Shown here: piece by piece, positions 24,835 to 33,090 of the stretch
How the letters are laid out: every line of letters begins with the position of its first letter
Position numbering within the stretch: position 1 is the first letter of the stretch
Assembly (NCBI RefSeq): GCF_048323755.1
Contig: NZ_JBLWFS010000001.1
Span: 62,001 to 126,000, forward strand
DNA length: 64,000 nucleotides
DNA from: Alkalihalobacterium sp048323755
GTDB taxonomy: Bacteria; Bacillota; Bacilli; Bacillales; Bacillaceae_F
Direction: 5' to 3'
Translations under genes and position numbers: made by a program
The notes under the pieces: generated by a model
What the model was told of the DNA's origin: nothing
The model's input: only the letters and a program-made list of their open reading frames with translations
Database searches by the model: none

Positions 24835-26295
24835 TTACATCGGAAAAGAAATAGATAGTACCGTACCTTTTCCTACAGTTGTATTCATTTGAAAGGATCC
24901 TCGAAGCAGTTCGACTCGTTCCCTCATGCTAGAGAGCCCAATGGAAGCACCCTTTTCGATTGTATTGGGGTCAAACCCAATTCCTTCGTCTTCTATGGTC
25001 ATTATGACTTGATCTTTTTTGGCTTGAACATATATTTTTGCTGTATAGGTATTCGCATGTTTTTGAATATTATTTAATGCTTCTTGTCCAACTCGCCACA
25101 GGCATTCTTCTAGGGAGTTAGGCAAATTGAGCACTCCAGATAGTTCGACGTCGACGTTTAATTTTAACATGTCACCATAGGACTTTAATGCACTTATGAC
25201 CCCATTTTCTAAACCAGTCGGCCGTAGCTGCCAGATGAGACTGCGCATTTCCTGTAAGGCTTCTTGTGATAGTTCTTGGATGTAGGACAAGGAGCTGTGC
25301 AGCTTATCCATGTCATTCAAGTCCTTCATACCACGTGCTGTTAGAGATAGTGAAAATAATAGTTGATTGACAGAATCATGCAAGTCTCGTGCAAGTCGAT
25401 TTCGCTCTTGGATGAGGGTAATTTCTCTTGATTTTGATTCAATCCGTGTATTTTCAAATAAAATTCCAAGATGGTGACTGAGCTGTTGAATGATTTCGTC
25501 ATCGATCGGACCTAGCTGTTCATGTGAAATGGTTAGTTTTCCTTTCGTCTCACCAATCTGGAACTGTTTTTCTATTGTATAGAGGGCTTTCTTAGTGATC
25601 GGTTGTATTGCTGCTTTCAATTGATTGCATTGTAGTTCAATTCCGGACCAGGAAAACGCACGGTATATTTCATTTACGGCACTGTGTATTAGATTTTCTT
25701 CAGTTGCTCGTTGGGCGTTAAGATTTGCGCTAAATTGTCCTAACGTTTGGTAGAGTTCAGCCCGTTTTTGTTCGCTATGGTATAGTTTCATTCGTTTAAT
25801 GGCGGTTCCGATTTGAAAAGCAACGGCCTCTAGCAAATCAAGTTCGTTGTCCGTAAAACGTGATTTATGAGGTGCTGCGACATTGAGGAGGCCGAATCGC
25901 TCGTCTCCTGCTTGAAGAGGAACGGTGGCGTGATGTGTGATTTCGTTTGTTTTACCCCATTGATGTTTAATGGCATCGTCAATTCGTTTACAGCCGATAA
26001 TATTAAATGCTCTATTTAATGTATTGTCATTATATTCTTTAATACACCAACAGTTTCCTTCACACATGGGCCTCTTTGCCTGCCAGCTTAAAGCTGGCGG
26101 GAGGTCAATGTCAGCAATTAATTGATAGTTTCCTTGTGGATCGATTAAGTAGATCCAACCAGTTTGGAGTTCAGTCACTTGCAATAACTCTTTTAATACT
26201 GTTTGAAGCATTTCCTCCAAGTTATTTCCTTGATTTAACGTTTCGGCAATCGCTTTAATCGTTTTTAGCTTTGTCATCTCTTGATGGCGGTCCAC
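24835..26295 (-). CDS. YhcY-like soluble GAF-domain histidine kinase
   Basis: Cytoplasmic kinase without membrane helices. A GAF domain (about residues 10-165) contains EGNCWCIKEYN and CKRIDDA, so a cysteine-based redox or metal sensing role is possible. A second, poorly conserved GAF-like segment spans about 190-290. The HisKA_3 box is RDLHDSVNQLLF (His about 304), followed by an ATPase domain with EALNNIQKHAN, DEGIGF and GLSSMRERV. At 486 residues it is about 100 longer than B. subtilis YhcY, due to the second segment. GTG at 26295 is the start, with GAGGGGG 7 bases upstream. Confidence 0.85.
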   Translation of the reverse strand: MDRHQEMTKLKTIKAIAETLNQGNNLEEMLQTVLKELLQVTELQTGWIYLIDPQGNYQLIADIDLPPALSWQAKRPMCEGNCWCIKEYNDNTLNRAFNIIGCKRIDDAIKHQWGKTNEITHHATVPLQAGDERFGLLNVAAPHKSRFTDNELDLLEAVAFQIGTAIKRMKLYHSEQKRAELYQTLGQFSANLNAQRATEENLIHSAVNEIYRAFSWSGIELQCNQLKAAIQPITKKALYTIEKQFQIGETKGKLTISHEQLGPIDDEIIQQLSHHLGILFENTRIESKSREITLIQERNRLARDLHDSVNQLLFSLSLTARGMKDLNDMDKLHSSLSYIQELSQEALQEMRSLIWQLRPTGLENGVISALKSYGDMLKLNVDVELSGVLNLPNSLEECLWRVGQEALNNIQKHANTYTAKIYVQAKKDQVIMTIEDEGIGFDPNTIEKGASIGLSSMRERVELLRGSFQMNTTVGKGTVLSISFPM

Positions 26296-26317
26296 TTTCG
26301 TTCCCCCTCACTTTTTT

Positions 26318-26373
26318 GGTGCCAGGCACGTTTAATGCGCTGTTGCGGTACTGTGATGAAGGTGCCTGGTACC
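26318..26373. repeat. GGTGCCAGGCACC-family double palindrome, copy 2
   Basis: GGTGCCAGGCACG and GGTGCCTGGTACC around a 30-base loop starting TTTAATGC. It lies between the kinase gene and the upstream small gene on the same strand and touches the latter's stop codon. Confidence 0.85.
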
Positions 26374-26550
26374 CTAGTAGCAGTGTGTATTAAGGTTTAT
26401 TCGCTTTTTTGGGTTGACTTTCCTTTTTCGTTTATTGAACCATGATCGTTTGTTGAGGGGGTTGGTGTAGAGTTTCCAACCCTCTTTTGAGATTTGTTCG
26501 ACTTTTCTTTTCTTCTCATGGATCAATCCATCGTAGCCGAAATGTTGCAT
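26374..26550 (-). CDS. Small basic protein (58 aa), unknown function
   Basis: A 58-codon gene starting MQHFGYDGLIHEKKRKVEQI, then SKEGWKLYTNPLNKRSWFNK and a strongly basic tail. AGGAG lies 9 bases before the ATG at 26550. The mix of aromatic and basic residues and the good ribosome site favour a real gene; I do not recognise the family. Its stop codon abuts a palindromic repeat. It is divergent from glnS. Confidence 0.5.
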   Translation of the reverse strand: MQHFGYDGLIHEKKRKVEQISKEGWKLYTNPLNKRSWFNKRKRKVNPKKRINLNTHCY

Positions 26551-26832
26551 CTTTCATCACTCCTGTTGGTTTTGTTACTTTTATTGTAGGTTGATATGAA
26601 AATGGAAACGTCTGGCAGAGGGTTGAAGTCTGATTACATATTTGGTTGTATCATTTTTGTGGAAAAAATCAGACTTTAGAAGGAGGGAAGAACCTACGTT
26701 TACAATAGGGCGATGGTGAGTATGATAGTAGTGGATGAATTTTACTTTAATGGCTGTCATTCATAGCTATCTTTGTATTTTTATGATATAACTACTAGTA
26801 AAATGAACTGTGAAATAGAGAGGTTGAGGTGG

Positions 26833-28485
26833 ATGGAGAGTACGAATAATTCGTCAAACTTTATTAAGCACATTGTGACTGAAGATTTAAAGTCAGGAAG
26901 GAACGATGAGATAGTCACTCGGTTTCCTCCAGAGCCAAATGGATACTTACATATTGGTCATGCTAAATCAATCGTTTTAAACTTTGAACTTGCTGATGAG
27001 TATAAAGGAAAGACGAATTTACGATTTGATGACACAAACCCATTAAAAGAAGATCAAGAGTTTGTTGACTCGATTAAAGAAGATGTAACGTGGTTAGGGT
27101 ACGAATGGGATGGGCTATTCTATGCTTCTAATTATTTTGATGAAATGTATGAGCGTGCAGTACTTCTTATTAAAAAAGGCTTAGCTTATGTTGATGATTT
27201 AACAGCTGAACAAATTAGAGAGTATCGTGGAACGTTGACGGAACCTGGTAAAGAGAGTCCAAACCGCAATCGTTCAGTTGATGAAAACTTAGATCTATTT
27301 GAGCGAATGAAGAACGGTGAATTTGGTAACGGCGAGAAAGTGTTACGGGCAAAAATTGATATGGAATCTCCCAACTTAAATATGAGAGATCCTGTTCTTT
27401 ATCGTATTTCACACGCGACACACCATAATACAGGAGATACGTGGTGCATCTATCCGATGTATGACTTTGCGCATCCACTAGGTGATGCAATTGAAGGAGT
27501 AACCCATTCAATTTGTACGTTAGAGTTTGAAGATCATCGTCCATTATATAATTGGGTCGTTGAGCATTGTGAAATGGAAGCTACTCCAAAGCAAATTGAA
27601 TTTGCTCGTTTAAACTTAACGAATACGATAATGAGTAAGCGTAACTTGAAGCAATTAGTGGATGAAAATGTGGTAGATGGCTGGGATGACCCACGCATGC
27701 CAACGATTTCTGGATTAAGAAGAAGAGGATTTACGCCTGAATCGATCCGTAATTTCTGCCGAGAAATTGGGGTGGCGAGAAGCTATAGTACGGTAGATGT
27801 TCAGATGCTGGATCACTTTGTTCGTGAAGATTTAAAATTAAAAGCACCACGTACGATGGGAATTATCAAACCGTTGAAAGTGGTTATTACGAATTATCCA
27901 GAAGGTCAAGTAGAAATGCTTGATGCTGAAGTTAACCCTGAAAATCCGGAAATGGGGACGCGTCAAATTCCATTTTCCCGTGAAATCTATATCGAGCAAG
28001 AAGACTTCATGGAAGATCCACCGAAAAAGTACTTCCGCTTATTCCCAGGAAATGAAGTTCGCTTAAAACATGCGTATTTTATTAAGTGTGAAGAGGTCAT
28101 TAAAGACGAGAATGGAAATGTCGTTGAACTTCGTTGTACGTATGATCCGGAAACAAAGAGTGGCACTGGCTTTACAGGAAGAAAAGTAAAAGGAACCCTC
28201 CATTGGGTAGAGGCGACAAATGCTGTACCTGCCGAGTTCCGTTTATATAACCCTCTAATCTTAGATGAAGAAAAAGAAGAAGGAAAAACGTTCTTAGACC
28301 ATGTGAATCCAAATTCTTTAGAAATCTTAAAAGGATTTGTAGAGCCAAACATGGCCGAAGCAAAAGCGAACGATAAGTTCCAGTTCTTCAGACATGGGTA
28401 CTTTAATGTGGACCCGAAACATACAACATCCGATCAATTAGTCTTTAACTTAATTGTATCGTTAAAAAGTTCGTTTAAACTATAA
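26833..28485 (+). CDS. glnS: Glutaminyl-tRNA synthetase
   Basis: Class Ib synthetase that joins glutamine to tRNA-Gln in the cytoplasm. The nucleotide motif PNGYLHIGHAKSI (about 37-49) and the second motif IMSKRNL (about 266-272) are intact, and HNTGDTWCIYPMYDFAHPL and DDPRMPTISGLRRRG are GlnRS-specific. The C-terminal anticodon-binding beta domains are complete; total 550 residues, as in E. coli. ATG at 26833 (MESTNNSSNFIKHI) aligns with the E. coli start; the open frame extends 20 codons further up without support. Most Bacillaceae lack this enzyme and make Gln-tRNA with GatCAB, so it was probably gained by transfer. No T-box leader is visible. Confidence 0.93.
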   Translation: MESTNNSSNFIKHIVTEDLKSGRNDEIVTRFPPEPNGYLHIGHAKSIVLNFELADEYKGKTNLRFDDTNPLKEDQEFVDSIKEDVTWLGYEWDGLFYASNYFDEMYERAVLLIKKGLAYVDDLTAEQIREYRGTLTEPGKESPNRNRSVDENLDLFERMKNGEFGNGEKVLRAKIDMESPNLNMRDPVLYRISHATHHNTGDTWCIYPMYDFAHPLGDAIEGVTHSICTLEFEDHRPLYNWVVEHCEMEATPKQIEFARLNLTNTIMSKRNLKQLVDENVVDGWDDPRMPTISGLRRRGFTPESIRNFCREIGVARSYSTVDVQMLDHFVREDLKLKAPRTMGIIKPLKVVITNYPEGQVEMLDAEVNPENPEMGTRQIPFSREIYIEQEDFMEDPPKKYFRLFPGNEVRLKHAYFIKCEEVIKDENGNVVELRCTYDPETKSGTGFTGRKVKGTLHWVEATNAVPAEFRLYNPLILDEEKEEGKTFLDHVNPNSLEILKGFVEPNMAEAKANDKFQFFRHGYFNVDPKHTTSDQLVFNLIVSLKSSFKL

Positions 28486-28493
28486 AAAAAAGA

Positions 28494-28532
28494 GTACCAG
28501 GTACCTTTAGTGAACTAAAGGTACCTGGTACC
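28494..28532. repeat. GGTGCCAGGCACC-family double palindrome, copy 3
   Basis: Short-loop form: GTACCAGGTACC and GGTACCTGGTACC around TTTAGTGAACTAAA, followed by TTTTTG; it starts 8 bases after the glnS stop and would serve as its terminator. Confidence 0.85.
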
Positions 28533-28591
28533 TTTTTGTGTGTGGCACCTTATTTGTGTGGTTTCAAAAGATCACTTTTATCATGGGGTTA

Positions 28592-28783
28592 TTATAGAAT
28601 TTCTTTTACCCGTCCAACAGAACCATCTTGAAGGCGAACTTTGATGCCATGCGGGTGAAAGCTTGACTTTGTTAAGATGTCTTTTACAATTCCGTTCGTC
28701 AATTTTCCTGTTCGCTGATCTTGTTTTAAAACGATATTTACTTGTATCCCAGTAGAAATATCACTTCGGTTTTGTCCGTTCAT
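28592..28783 (-). CDS. ywbE: YwbE-family small protein (DUF2196)
   Basis: A 63-residue protein matching the YwbE family: VNIVLKQDQRTGKLTNGIVK, then ILTKSSFHPHGIKVRLQDG and VGRV. It is a small beta-barrel-like protein of unknown role, conserved in many Firmicutes. Its ATG overlaps the stop of the upstream gene (TAATG), so translation is probably coupled. Confidence 0.85.
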   Translation of the reverse strand: MNGQNRSDISTGIQVNIVLKQDQRTGKLTNGIVKDILTKSSFHPHGIKVRLQDGSVGRVKEIL

Positions 28784-28977
28784 TACGTCCCCATCCGTTT
28801 GCGCTGGTTATTGATCTTTTTCGTTTGTTGGCTTTTCATTTTTTGAGGTTGATTGGACGAATGGGAGTTGATACTGCCTTGTCCTTGATTTTTCTTTTTA
28901 TTGGCTAGTTGTTGTTTGATGGCATCTTGCAGGTTAATCTTTTTCTTTTCTTGTGTTTGGTTTTTTTCTTCAGACAT
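28783..28977 (-). CDS. Basic Gln/Lys-rich small protein, unknown
   Basis: A 64-residue, disordered-looking protein rich in Lys, Gln, Asn and Ser (MSEEKNQTQEKKKINLQDAI at the start). ATG at 28977 is chosen because AAGGAG lies 9 bases upstream; the frame is open further. It overlaps ywbE by the TAATG junction. The charge suggests nucleic-acid or ribosome contact, but this is only a guess. Confidence 0.6.
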   Translation of the reverse strand: MSEEKNQTQEKKKINLQDAIKQQLANKKKNQGQGSINSHSSNQPQKMKSQQTKKINNQRKRMGT

Positions 28978-29192
28978 TTTGTTAATGCTCCTTTTGGTTT
29001 CATTCGTTCCTATACAGGTTATCATAAAAATAGCTTTTTTATATTGTTTTCTTTTTTGGGCGTTAGTATTACTAATGATAATTATATTAAAAAAGTAGAA
29101 AAAATGTAGATTCGTTTATTCGGTTCTCTTGGTTGTGTCGTTTCACATGGTAAAATATAAGCAAGTAAAATTATTGAATTAGGAGAGACACG

Positions 29193-29768
29193 ATGAAAAA
29201 AATATGTGTGTTTGCAGGTTCAAATCCAGGTGCAAACCCTGAATTTGAACAAAGTGCTGTTCATTTAGGACGAGTTTTAGCGGAGCAAAATATTGAATTA
29301 GTGTATGGCGGATCGAAAATTGGTTTAATGGGAAGTATCGCTGACAGTGTCTTAAAATCAGGCGGAAAAGTGACAGGGGTTATGCCGAAAAACCTATTTA
29401 AAAGAGAAATCATTCACCCTTTAGTAACTGAATTTCACGAAACAGAAACGATGCATGAACGAAAAGCACTGATGTCTGAGTTAGCCGATGGTTATATCGC
29501 ATTACCAGGTGGAATTGGGACGTTCGAAGAGTTATTTGAAGTCATGTGTTGGGCACAAATTGGCATCCATAAAAAACCGATTGGAGCCTTAAATGTGTTA
29601 AATTACTATGACCCAGTTAGTGAATTGATCAAAAAAGCGGCAACGGCAGGATTTATGCCGCAAGCTAATGTAGACTTACTCATTATTGAAAAGCAACCGG
29701 AAATGCTTTTAGAAAAAATGTTGAACCAAAACAAAGGGATGTGGTCGGAAGAAGAGGTCGATCTATAA
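29193..29768 (+). CDS. yvdD: LOG-family nucleoside 5'-monophosphate phosphoribohydrolase (YvdD-like)
   Basis: Rossmann-fold enzyme of the LOG (Lonely Guy) family, 191 residues, which splits nucleoside monophosphates into base and ribose 5-phosphate. The motif PGGIGTFEELFE (about 105-116) and upstream MHERKALM are diagnostic; VYGGSKIGLMG is near the N-terminus. Cytokinin activation is the plant role; in bacteria it probably serves nucleotide salvage or removal of modified nucleotides. TAGGAGAG lies before the ATG. It is monocistronic. Confidence 0.88.
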   Translation: MKKICVFAGSNPGANPEFEQSAVHLGRVLAEQNIELVYGGSKIGLMGSIADSVLKSGGKVTGVMPKNLFKREIIHPLVTEFHETETMHERKALMSELADGYIALPGGIGTFEELFEVMCWAQIGIHKKPIGALNVLNYYDPVSELIKKAATAGFMPQANVDLLIIEKQPEMLLEKMLNQNKGMWSEEEVDL

Positions 29769-29859
29769 TTAATTAACGTCGCCTTATGCATAGCGTGAAG
29801 TTTTTGAAAAAACGGTTGAAAAGCAAGAAAGTATACTACACAGCCAAATATAAAGAAAC

Positions 29860-29949
29860 GCTGACTCCATAAAAGTGTGAACCCCTTTAAAGTAGCTAAT
29901 AACGTTAGCCTTTAGAAGGTAACACAAACACACAAGGGTCAGCTTTTTT
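29860..29949 (+). repeat. 90-bp nested hairpin with T run
   Basis: GCTGACTC pairs with GGGTCAGC at the outside, GTGTG with CACAC further in, and GCTAA/TTAGC form an inner hairpin; TTTTTT follows. It could end yvdD transcription. The nested design resembles the one at 52191-52275. Confidence 0.5.
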
Positions 29950-30194
29950 CTCGTGGAACCCATTAAACGTTATAGAAATTTTAAATGCAGATGAAGGTGC
30001 ATATATTTCCAGTAGTAGATAATATTAATAACTATTAGTATCAGGTAGTAAAAACCTATTGATTTTCACCTTTAAGTACTGTTACGATTAAACTAATCTC
30101 AGTTTATTCGAATTTTTAGTGTTTAAAGGGGCATTTTATAGAAACAATAGGAGATGTATGAAAACAATTTGAGTGAAATTGGAAGGGGAAAAAA
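29950..30194 (+). other. Upstream region of the desaturase gene
   Basis: About 245 bp, AT-rich. I see no gene or clear operator; a DesR-type palindrome was looked for and not found with confidence. Confidence 0.4.
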
Positions 30195-31286
30195 ATGAAA
30201 GAATATCAATCGTTATCTTGGTACGCTGCTCGTCTAAAACCTCATCTGCCTAAAGAAGCGTATAAGCCAGTACCTTCTCGTTTATTAGGTGGATTAGCAT
30301 TTTTGATTGTGATTGTTGCGGGCTTTTTAGCTGTTGGTTTGCTTGAGTTAAATATTTGGGGCAACCTCCTAATAGCTGTTGTTTTAGGGTCTTGCTATGC
30401 TAGTCTTGGTTTTTTAGGACATGAAATCTTACATGGAACTGTAGTAAGAAAACCATGGATCCGTGACCTTTTAGGCGCGATTGCATTTTGGCCGTTATGT
30501 ACTGGACCAAGTTTGTGGCGCAAATGGCATAATATGAATCACCATGTTCACACACAAGACGAACATAAAGATCCAGATGCTTGGATTACGTCTGATCATC
30601 TAGAGAAAAGTAAGTTAGTGCGGTTAATGTATCGTATTCCTTTATTTATTCGTGCTACATTTAGTTTACTCTCATTAGCAATGACGTTTACTGTACATTC
30701 ATCAAGAATGTTCAAAGTATACATAAAAGACTTTAATCCAAGAAACCGACCTAAAGTATGGTTGCAGTTGATTTTGCCTTGGGCATCATGGATTGGCCTT
30801 CTGTTTTGGATTGGATTTACGAATTGGTTCTTTGTATTCTTACTACCATTATTAATTGCAAACTTTATTGTCATGTCGTATATATCAACGAACCATCGAT
30901 TGAATCCACTCGTACCTGTTAATGACCCGTTAGCAAACAGTTTATCAGTCACGGTTCCGAAGTGGGTAGATGCGATCCATTTTAACTTTTCGTATCATAC
31001 CGAGCATCACTTATTTCCATCGATTAGCCCGAAATACTATCCACTAGTGAAAGAAAAAATCAAAGAGCGTTGGCCTGACCGTTATCACGAAATGCCTTTT
31101 TTACAGGCAATGATTGCATTATTTAAAACGCCGCGACTGTATTACAAGCAAAATGAGTTGGTCGATCCACGTGCAGGTCATAGGTATGGTTCACTAGGGC
31201 ATGGGTTAGATCCGAATAATATTAGCTATCATAGTGGTGATCAAACTATCCACCCGGATGGAACGTCTAAAAATAAAGACGTCTAA
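30195..31286 (+). CDS. Membrane fatty-acid desaturase
   Basis: Di-iron acyl-lipid desaturase of 363 residues. The three histidine boxes are GHEILHG (about 75-81), HNMNHH (about 112-117) and HTEHH (about 270-274), between hydrophobic pairs of helices (about 28-75 and 195-240). Such enzymes put double bonds into membrane phospholipid chains with oxygen and ferredoxin or flavodoxin, usually to keep membranes fluid in the cold. It is related to B. subtilis Des in plan, but the three boxes do not settle which carbon is attacked. GGAAGGGGAA lies before the ATG. It is monocistronic, with no DesK/DesR pair next to it. Confidence 0.85.
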   Translation: MKEYQSLSWYAARLKPHLPKEAYKPVPSRLLGGLAFLIVIVAGFLAVGLLELNIWGNLLIAVVLGSCYASLGFLGHEILHGTVVRKPWIRDLLGAIAFWPLCTGPSLWRKWHNMNHHVHTQDEHKDPDAWITSDHLEKSKLVRLMYRIPLFIRATFSLLSLAMTFTVHSSRMFKVYIKDFNPRNRPKVWLQLILPWASWIGLLFWIGFTNWFFVFLLPLLIANFIVMSYISTNHRLNPLVPVNDPLANSLSVTVPKWVDAIHFNFSYHTEHHLFPSISPKYYPLVKEKIKERWPDRYHEMPFLQAMIALFKTPRLYYKQNELVDPRAGHRYGSLGHGLDPNNISYHSGDQTIHPDGTSKNKDV

Positions 31287-31352
31287 ATGAGTTGATTTAA
31301 CTAATTGCTACGCGTTTAATTATAGAAGGGCTAGTGTGGACGGAAGACTGGA

Positions 31353-31530
31353 AATAGTGGACTCAGAGGCCGTTATTTCAGCAAAAAGGGTAGCTTTTTA
31401 GAGCTTAACGGACTCAGAAGTCGTTATTCTTCAAAATTCACAGTGATCATTAGTGAATTTAAATAGATAAGGGCCTAACGATTCAATTTTAATGATTTTC
31501 ATTAAAATAGGAGCTTCTGAGTCCGCTAAG
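31353..31530. mobile_element. MITE-like element, family 2, copy 1
   Basis: About 180 bp. It begins AGTGGACTCAGAGGCCGTTA and ends AAAATAGGAGCTTCTGAGTC followed by CGCT, which are inverted versions of one another; an internal ACGGACTCAGAAGTCGTTATT repeats the left end. A second copy lies at 47490-47673. No coding capacity. Confidence 0.7.
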
Positions 31531-31648
31531 AATTCTCGATTTCAATATCTGTTCTTTCCTGTCACGATTCTTATCATTTATACGGAGGAGCCCAATCGAA
31601 TTATACTACTCACTAGTCATTTCCAAATTCTCCAATGTCCCGTATACA

Positions 31649-31677
31649 TTGACAACAACAGACGATCTCCCTATAAT
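31649..31677 (+). promoter_or_regulatory. Consensus sigma-A promoter of queF
   Basis: TTGACA, 17 bp, TATAAT: a perfect match, about 40 bases before the riboswitch. Confidence 0.9.
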
Positions 31678-31717
31678 TAATTTCGTTATAAAAGAATAAC
31701 AAAACTGTGGAAACGCA

Positions 31718-31757
31718 GGAGAGGTTCTAGCTCAAACCCTCTATAAAAAACTAAGGG
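31718..31757 (+). promoter_or_regulatory. PreQ1-I riboswitch
   Basis: AGAGGTTCTAGC, a short loop, CCCTCTATAAAAAACTAAGG: nearly identical to the preQ1 class I aptamer consensus (stem AGAGG/CCTCT, A-rich tail, CTAAGG pseudoknot strand). With the terminator just after it, preQ1 binding should stop transcription of queF. Confidence 0.95.
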
Positions 31758-31766
31758 AAATAAATC

Positions 31767-31795
31767 ACGTATCCTTCCTTAGGGTGCGTTTTTTT
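31767..31795 (+). terminator. Expression-platform terminator of the preQ1 riboswitch
   Basis: ACGTATCC and GGGTGCGT form an 8-bp stem with two G-T pairs and a 7-base loop, followed by seven T. The aptamer end CTAAGG can also pair with CCTTAG in the loop region, which would give the switch. Confidence 0.8.
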
Positions 31796-32018
31796 GTTTT
31801 TTTGTTAAAAAATCAATGATACTGGCTCTAGAAACCGATAGTAGCATGTCTTGATAAGTAGATATTTTCTAGATTTTCAATTTTTATTGTCTGGAATAAT
31901 GCATTTATTGTCCGGTTTTTGAATTTTATTGTCCAAATCACCATTTTATTTGCCAAAGAGTGAAGAAATAGTTAAATCACATGACGTTAAGCTAGAGAAT
32001 GAGAAAGGATGAAAAATA
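31796..32018 (+). other. Long spacer between riboswitch terminator and queF
   Basis: About 220 bp with no gene. TTATTGTCC or close variants recur near 31885, 31908 and 31930, a weak 22-24-bp repeat. Confidence 0.4.
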
Positions 32019-32516
32019 ATGGTAGGTCGTAAAGATGAAGAGTTACAAGATGTAACTTTATTAGGTAATCAAAATACAAAATATGATTATGAATATAACC
32101 CTGGGGTTCTAGAAACATTCGATAACCAACATCCAGGGAGAGATTATTTCGTTAAATTCAATTGTCCAGAATTCACAACGCTATGCCCCAAAACAGGACA
32201 ACCGGATTTTGCTACAATTTACATTAGTTATATCCCAGATGTTAAAATGGTAGAGAGTAAATCGCTAAAATTGTATTTATTTAGCTTCCGTAATCACGGT
32301 GATTTCCATGAAGATAGTGTCAACACGATTATGAACGATTTAATCGATTTAATGAATCCAAGATATATTGAAGTATGGGGGAAGTTCACTCCACGTGGCG
32401 GTATTTCCATTGACCCTTACTGTAACTACGGAAAACCAGGCACTAAATATGAAGAAATGGCAAATTTTCGCTTAATGAACCACGATTTGTACCCTGAAAC
32501 GATTACAAACCGATAA
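32019..32516 (+). CDS. queF: NADPH-dependent preQ0 (7-cyano-7-deazaguanine) reductase QueF
   Basis: Reduces the nitrile of preQ0 to the amine preQ1 in queuosine biosynthesis, in the cytoplasm. A 165-residue type I (short) QueF. The catalytic Cys lies in TTLCPKTGQPDF (Cys about 56, Asp about 63) and the substrate and NADPH motif is ESKSLKLYLFSFRNHGDFHE. AGAAAGGATG precedes the ATG. No queC, queD or queE is adjacent; the gene is alone behind its own preQ1 riboswitch, giving direct feedback by the product. Confidence 0.96.
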   Translation: MVGRKDEELQDVTLLGNQNTKYDYEYNPGVLETFDNQHPGRDYFVKFNCPEFTTLCPKTGQPDFATIYISYIPDVKMVESKSLKLYLFSFRNHGDFHEDSVNTIMNDLIDLMNPRYIEVWGKFTPRGGISIDPYCNYGKPGTKYEEMANFRLMNHDLYPETITNR

Positions 32517-32677
32517 TGTTGATTTGCTTTTTAGAACAAAAAGTAATATAGTTAGAATAATGTTAACAAGTTAGGAATTGATTTTACTTCGGCCTCTTGA
32601 TCAGATAGAGTTGTACCGAGTCATCTTCAGTTTGCAACTGTTAACAAAGTTTGTTTTTTTTTAGGAGGCCATATAAT

Positions 32678-32875
32678 ATGGTAGGAAAAGTAAAATGGTT
32701 TAATGCAGAAAAAGGTTTTGGATTTATCGAGCGCGAAGGTGGAGACGACGTATTCGTACACTTCAGTGCCATTCAAGGTGAAGGCTTCAAGAGTTTAGAA
32801 GAAGGCCAAGACGTTGAATTTGAAATTGTTGAAGGAAACCGTGGTCCACAAGCTGCTAACGTAACTCGTCTATAA
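32678..32875 (+). CDS. Cold-shock protein (CspB-like)
   Basis: A 65-residue single cold-shock domain with both RNA-binding motifs, KGFGFIE (about 13-19) and DVFVHF (about 25-30). Such proteins keep mRNA single-stranded, especially in the cold. TAGGAGG lies 8 bases before the ATG at 32678. The 5' region back to queF is about 160 bases and may contain the long leader usual for csp genes. It is monocistronic with its own terminator. Confidence 0.95.
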   Translation: MVGKVKWFNAEKGFGFIEREGGDDVFVHFSAIQGEGFKSLEEGQDVEFEIVEGNRGPQAANVTRL

Positions 32876-32905
32876 TTGATTGATATCATATACGTTAAAG
32901 ATAAT

Positions 32906-32945
32906 GGCCATATTCCATATGACTGGAGTATGGCTTTCTTCTTTT
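32906..32945 (+). terminator. Terminator of the csp gene
   Basis: GGCCATATTCC and GGAGTATGGC, then a T-rich tail. Confidence 0.75.
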
Positions 32946-33090
32946 CATTCCTATTACCAATAATTGGCCCCGATGTAGATTATTTACGCAGTAATTTTAA
33001 TTAACTCCATGAATTGAGTATGATAAATCTCTGAGAAAAAGCAAACGCTATAATATAAATTAATTTAGATACAAAGGAGATTAAGATCCA

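Noticed and set aside
26551..26832. T-box leader before glnS
   Set aside because: No T-box TGGNACCGCG-type sequence, specifier loop or antiterminator was seen.
31492..31680. 62-codon frame before queF
   Set aside because: It runs over the end of a MITE-like element and the queF promoter, with no ribosome site.
32651..32677. Upstream start for the cold-shock gene
   Set aside because: The extra residues are read from the T-rich leader and ribosome site; ATG at 32678 fits family length and the AGGAGG position.
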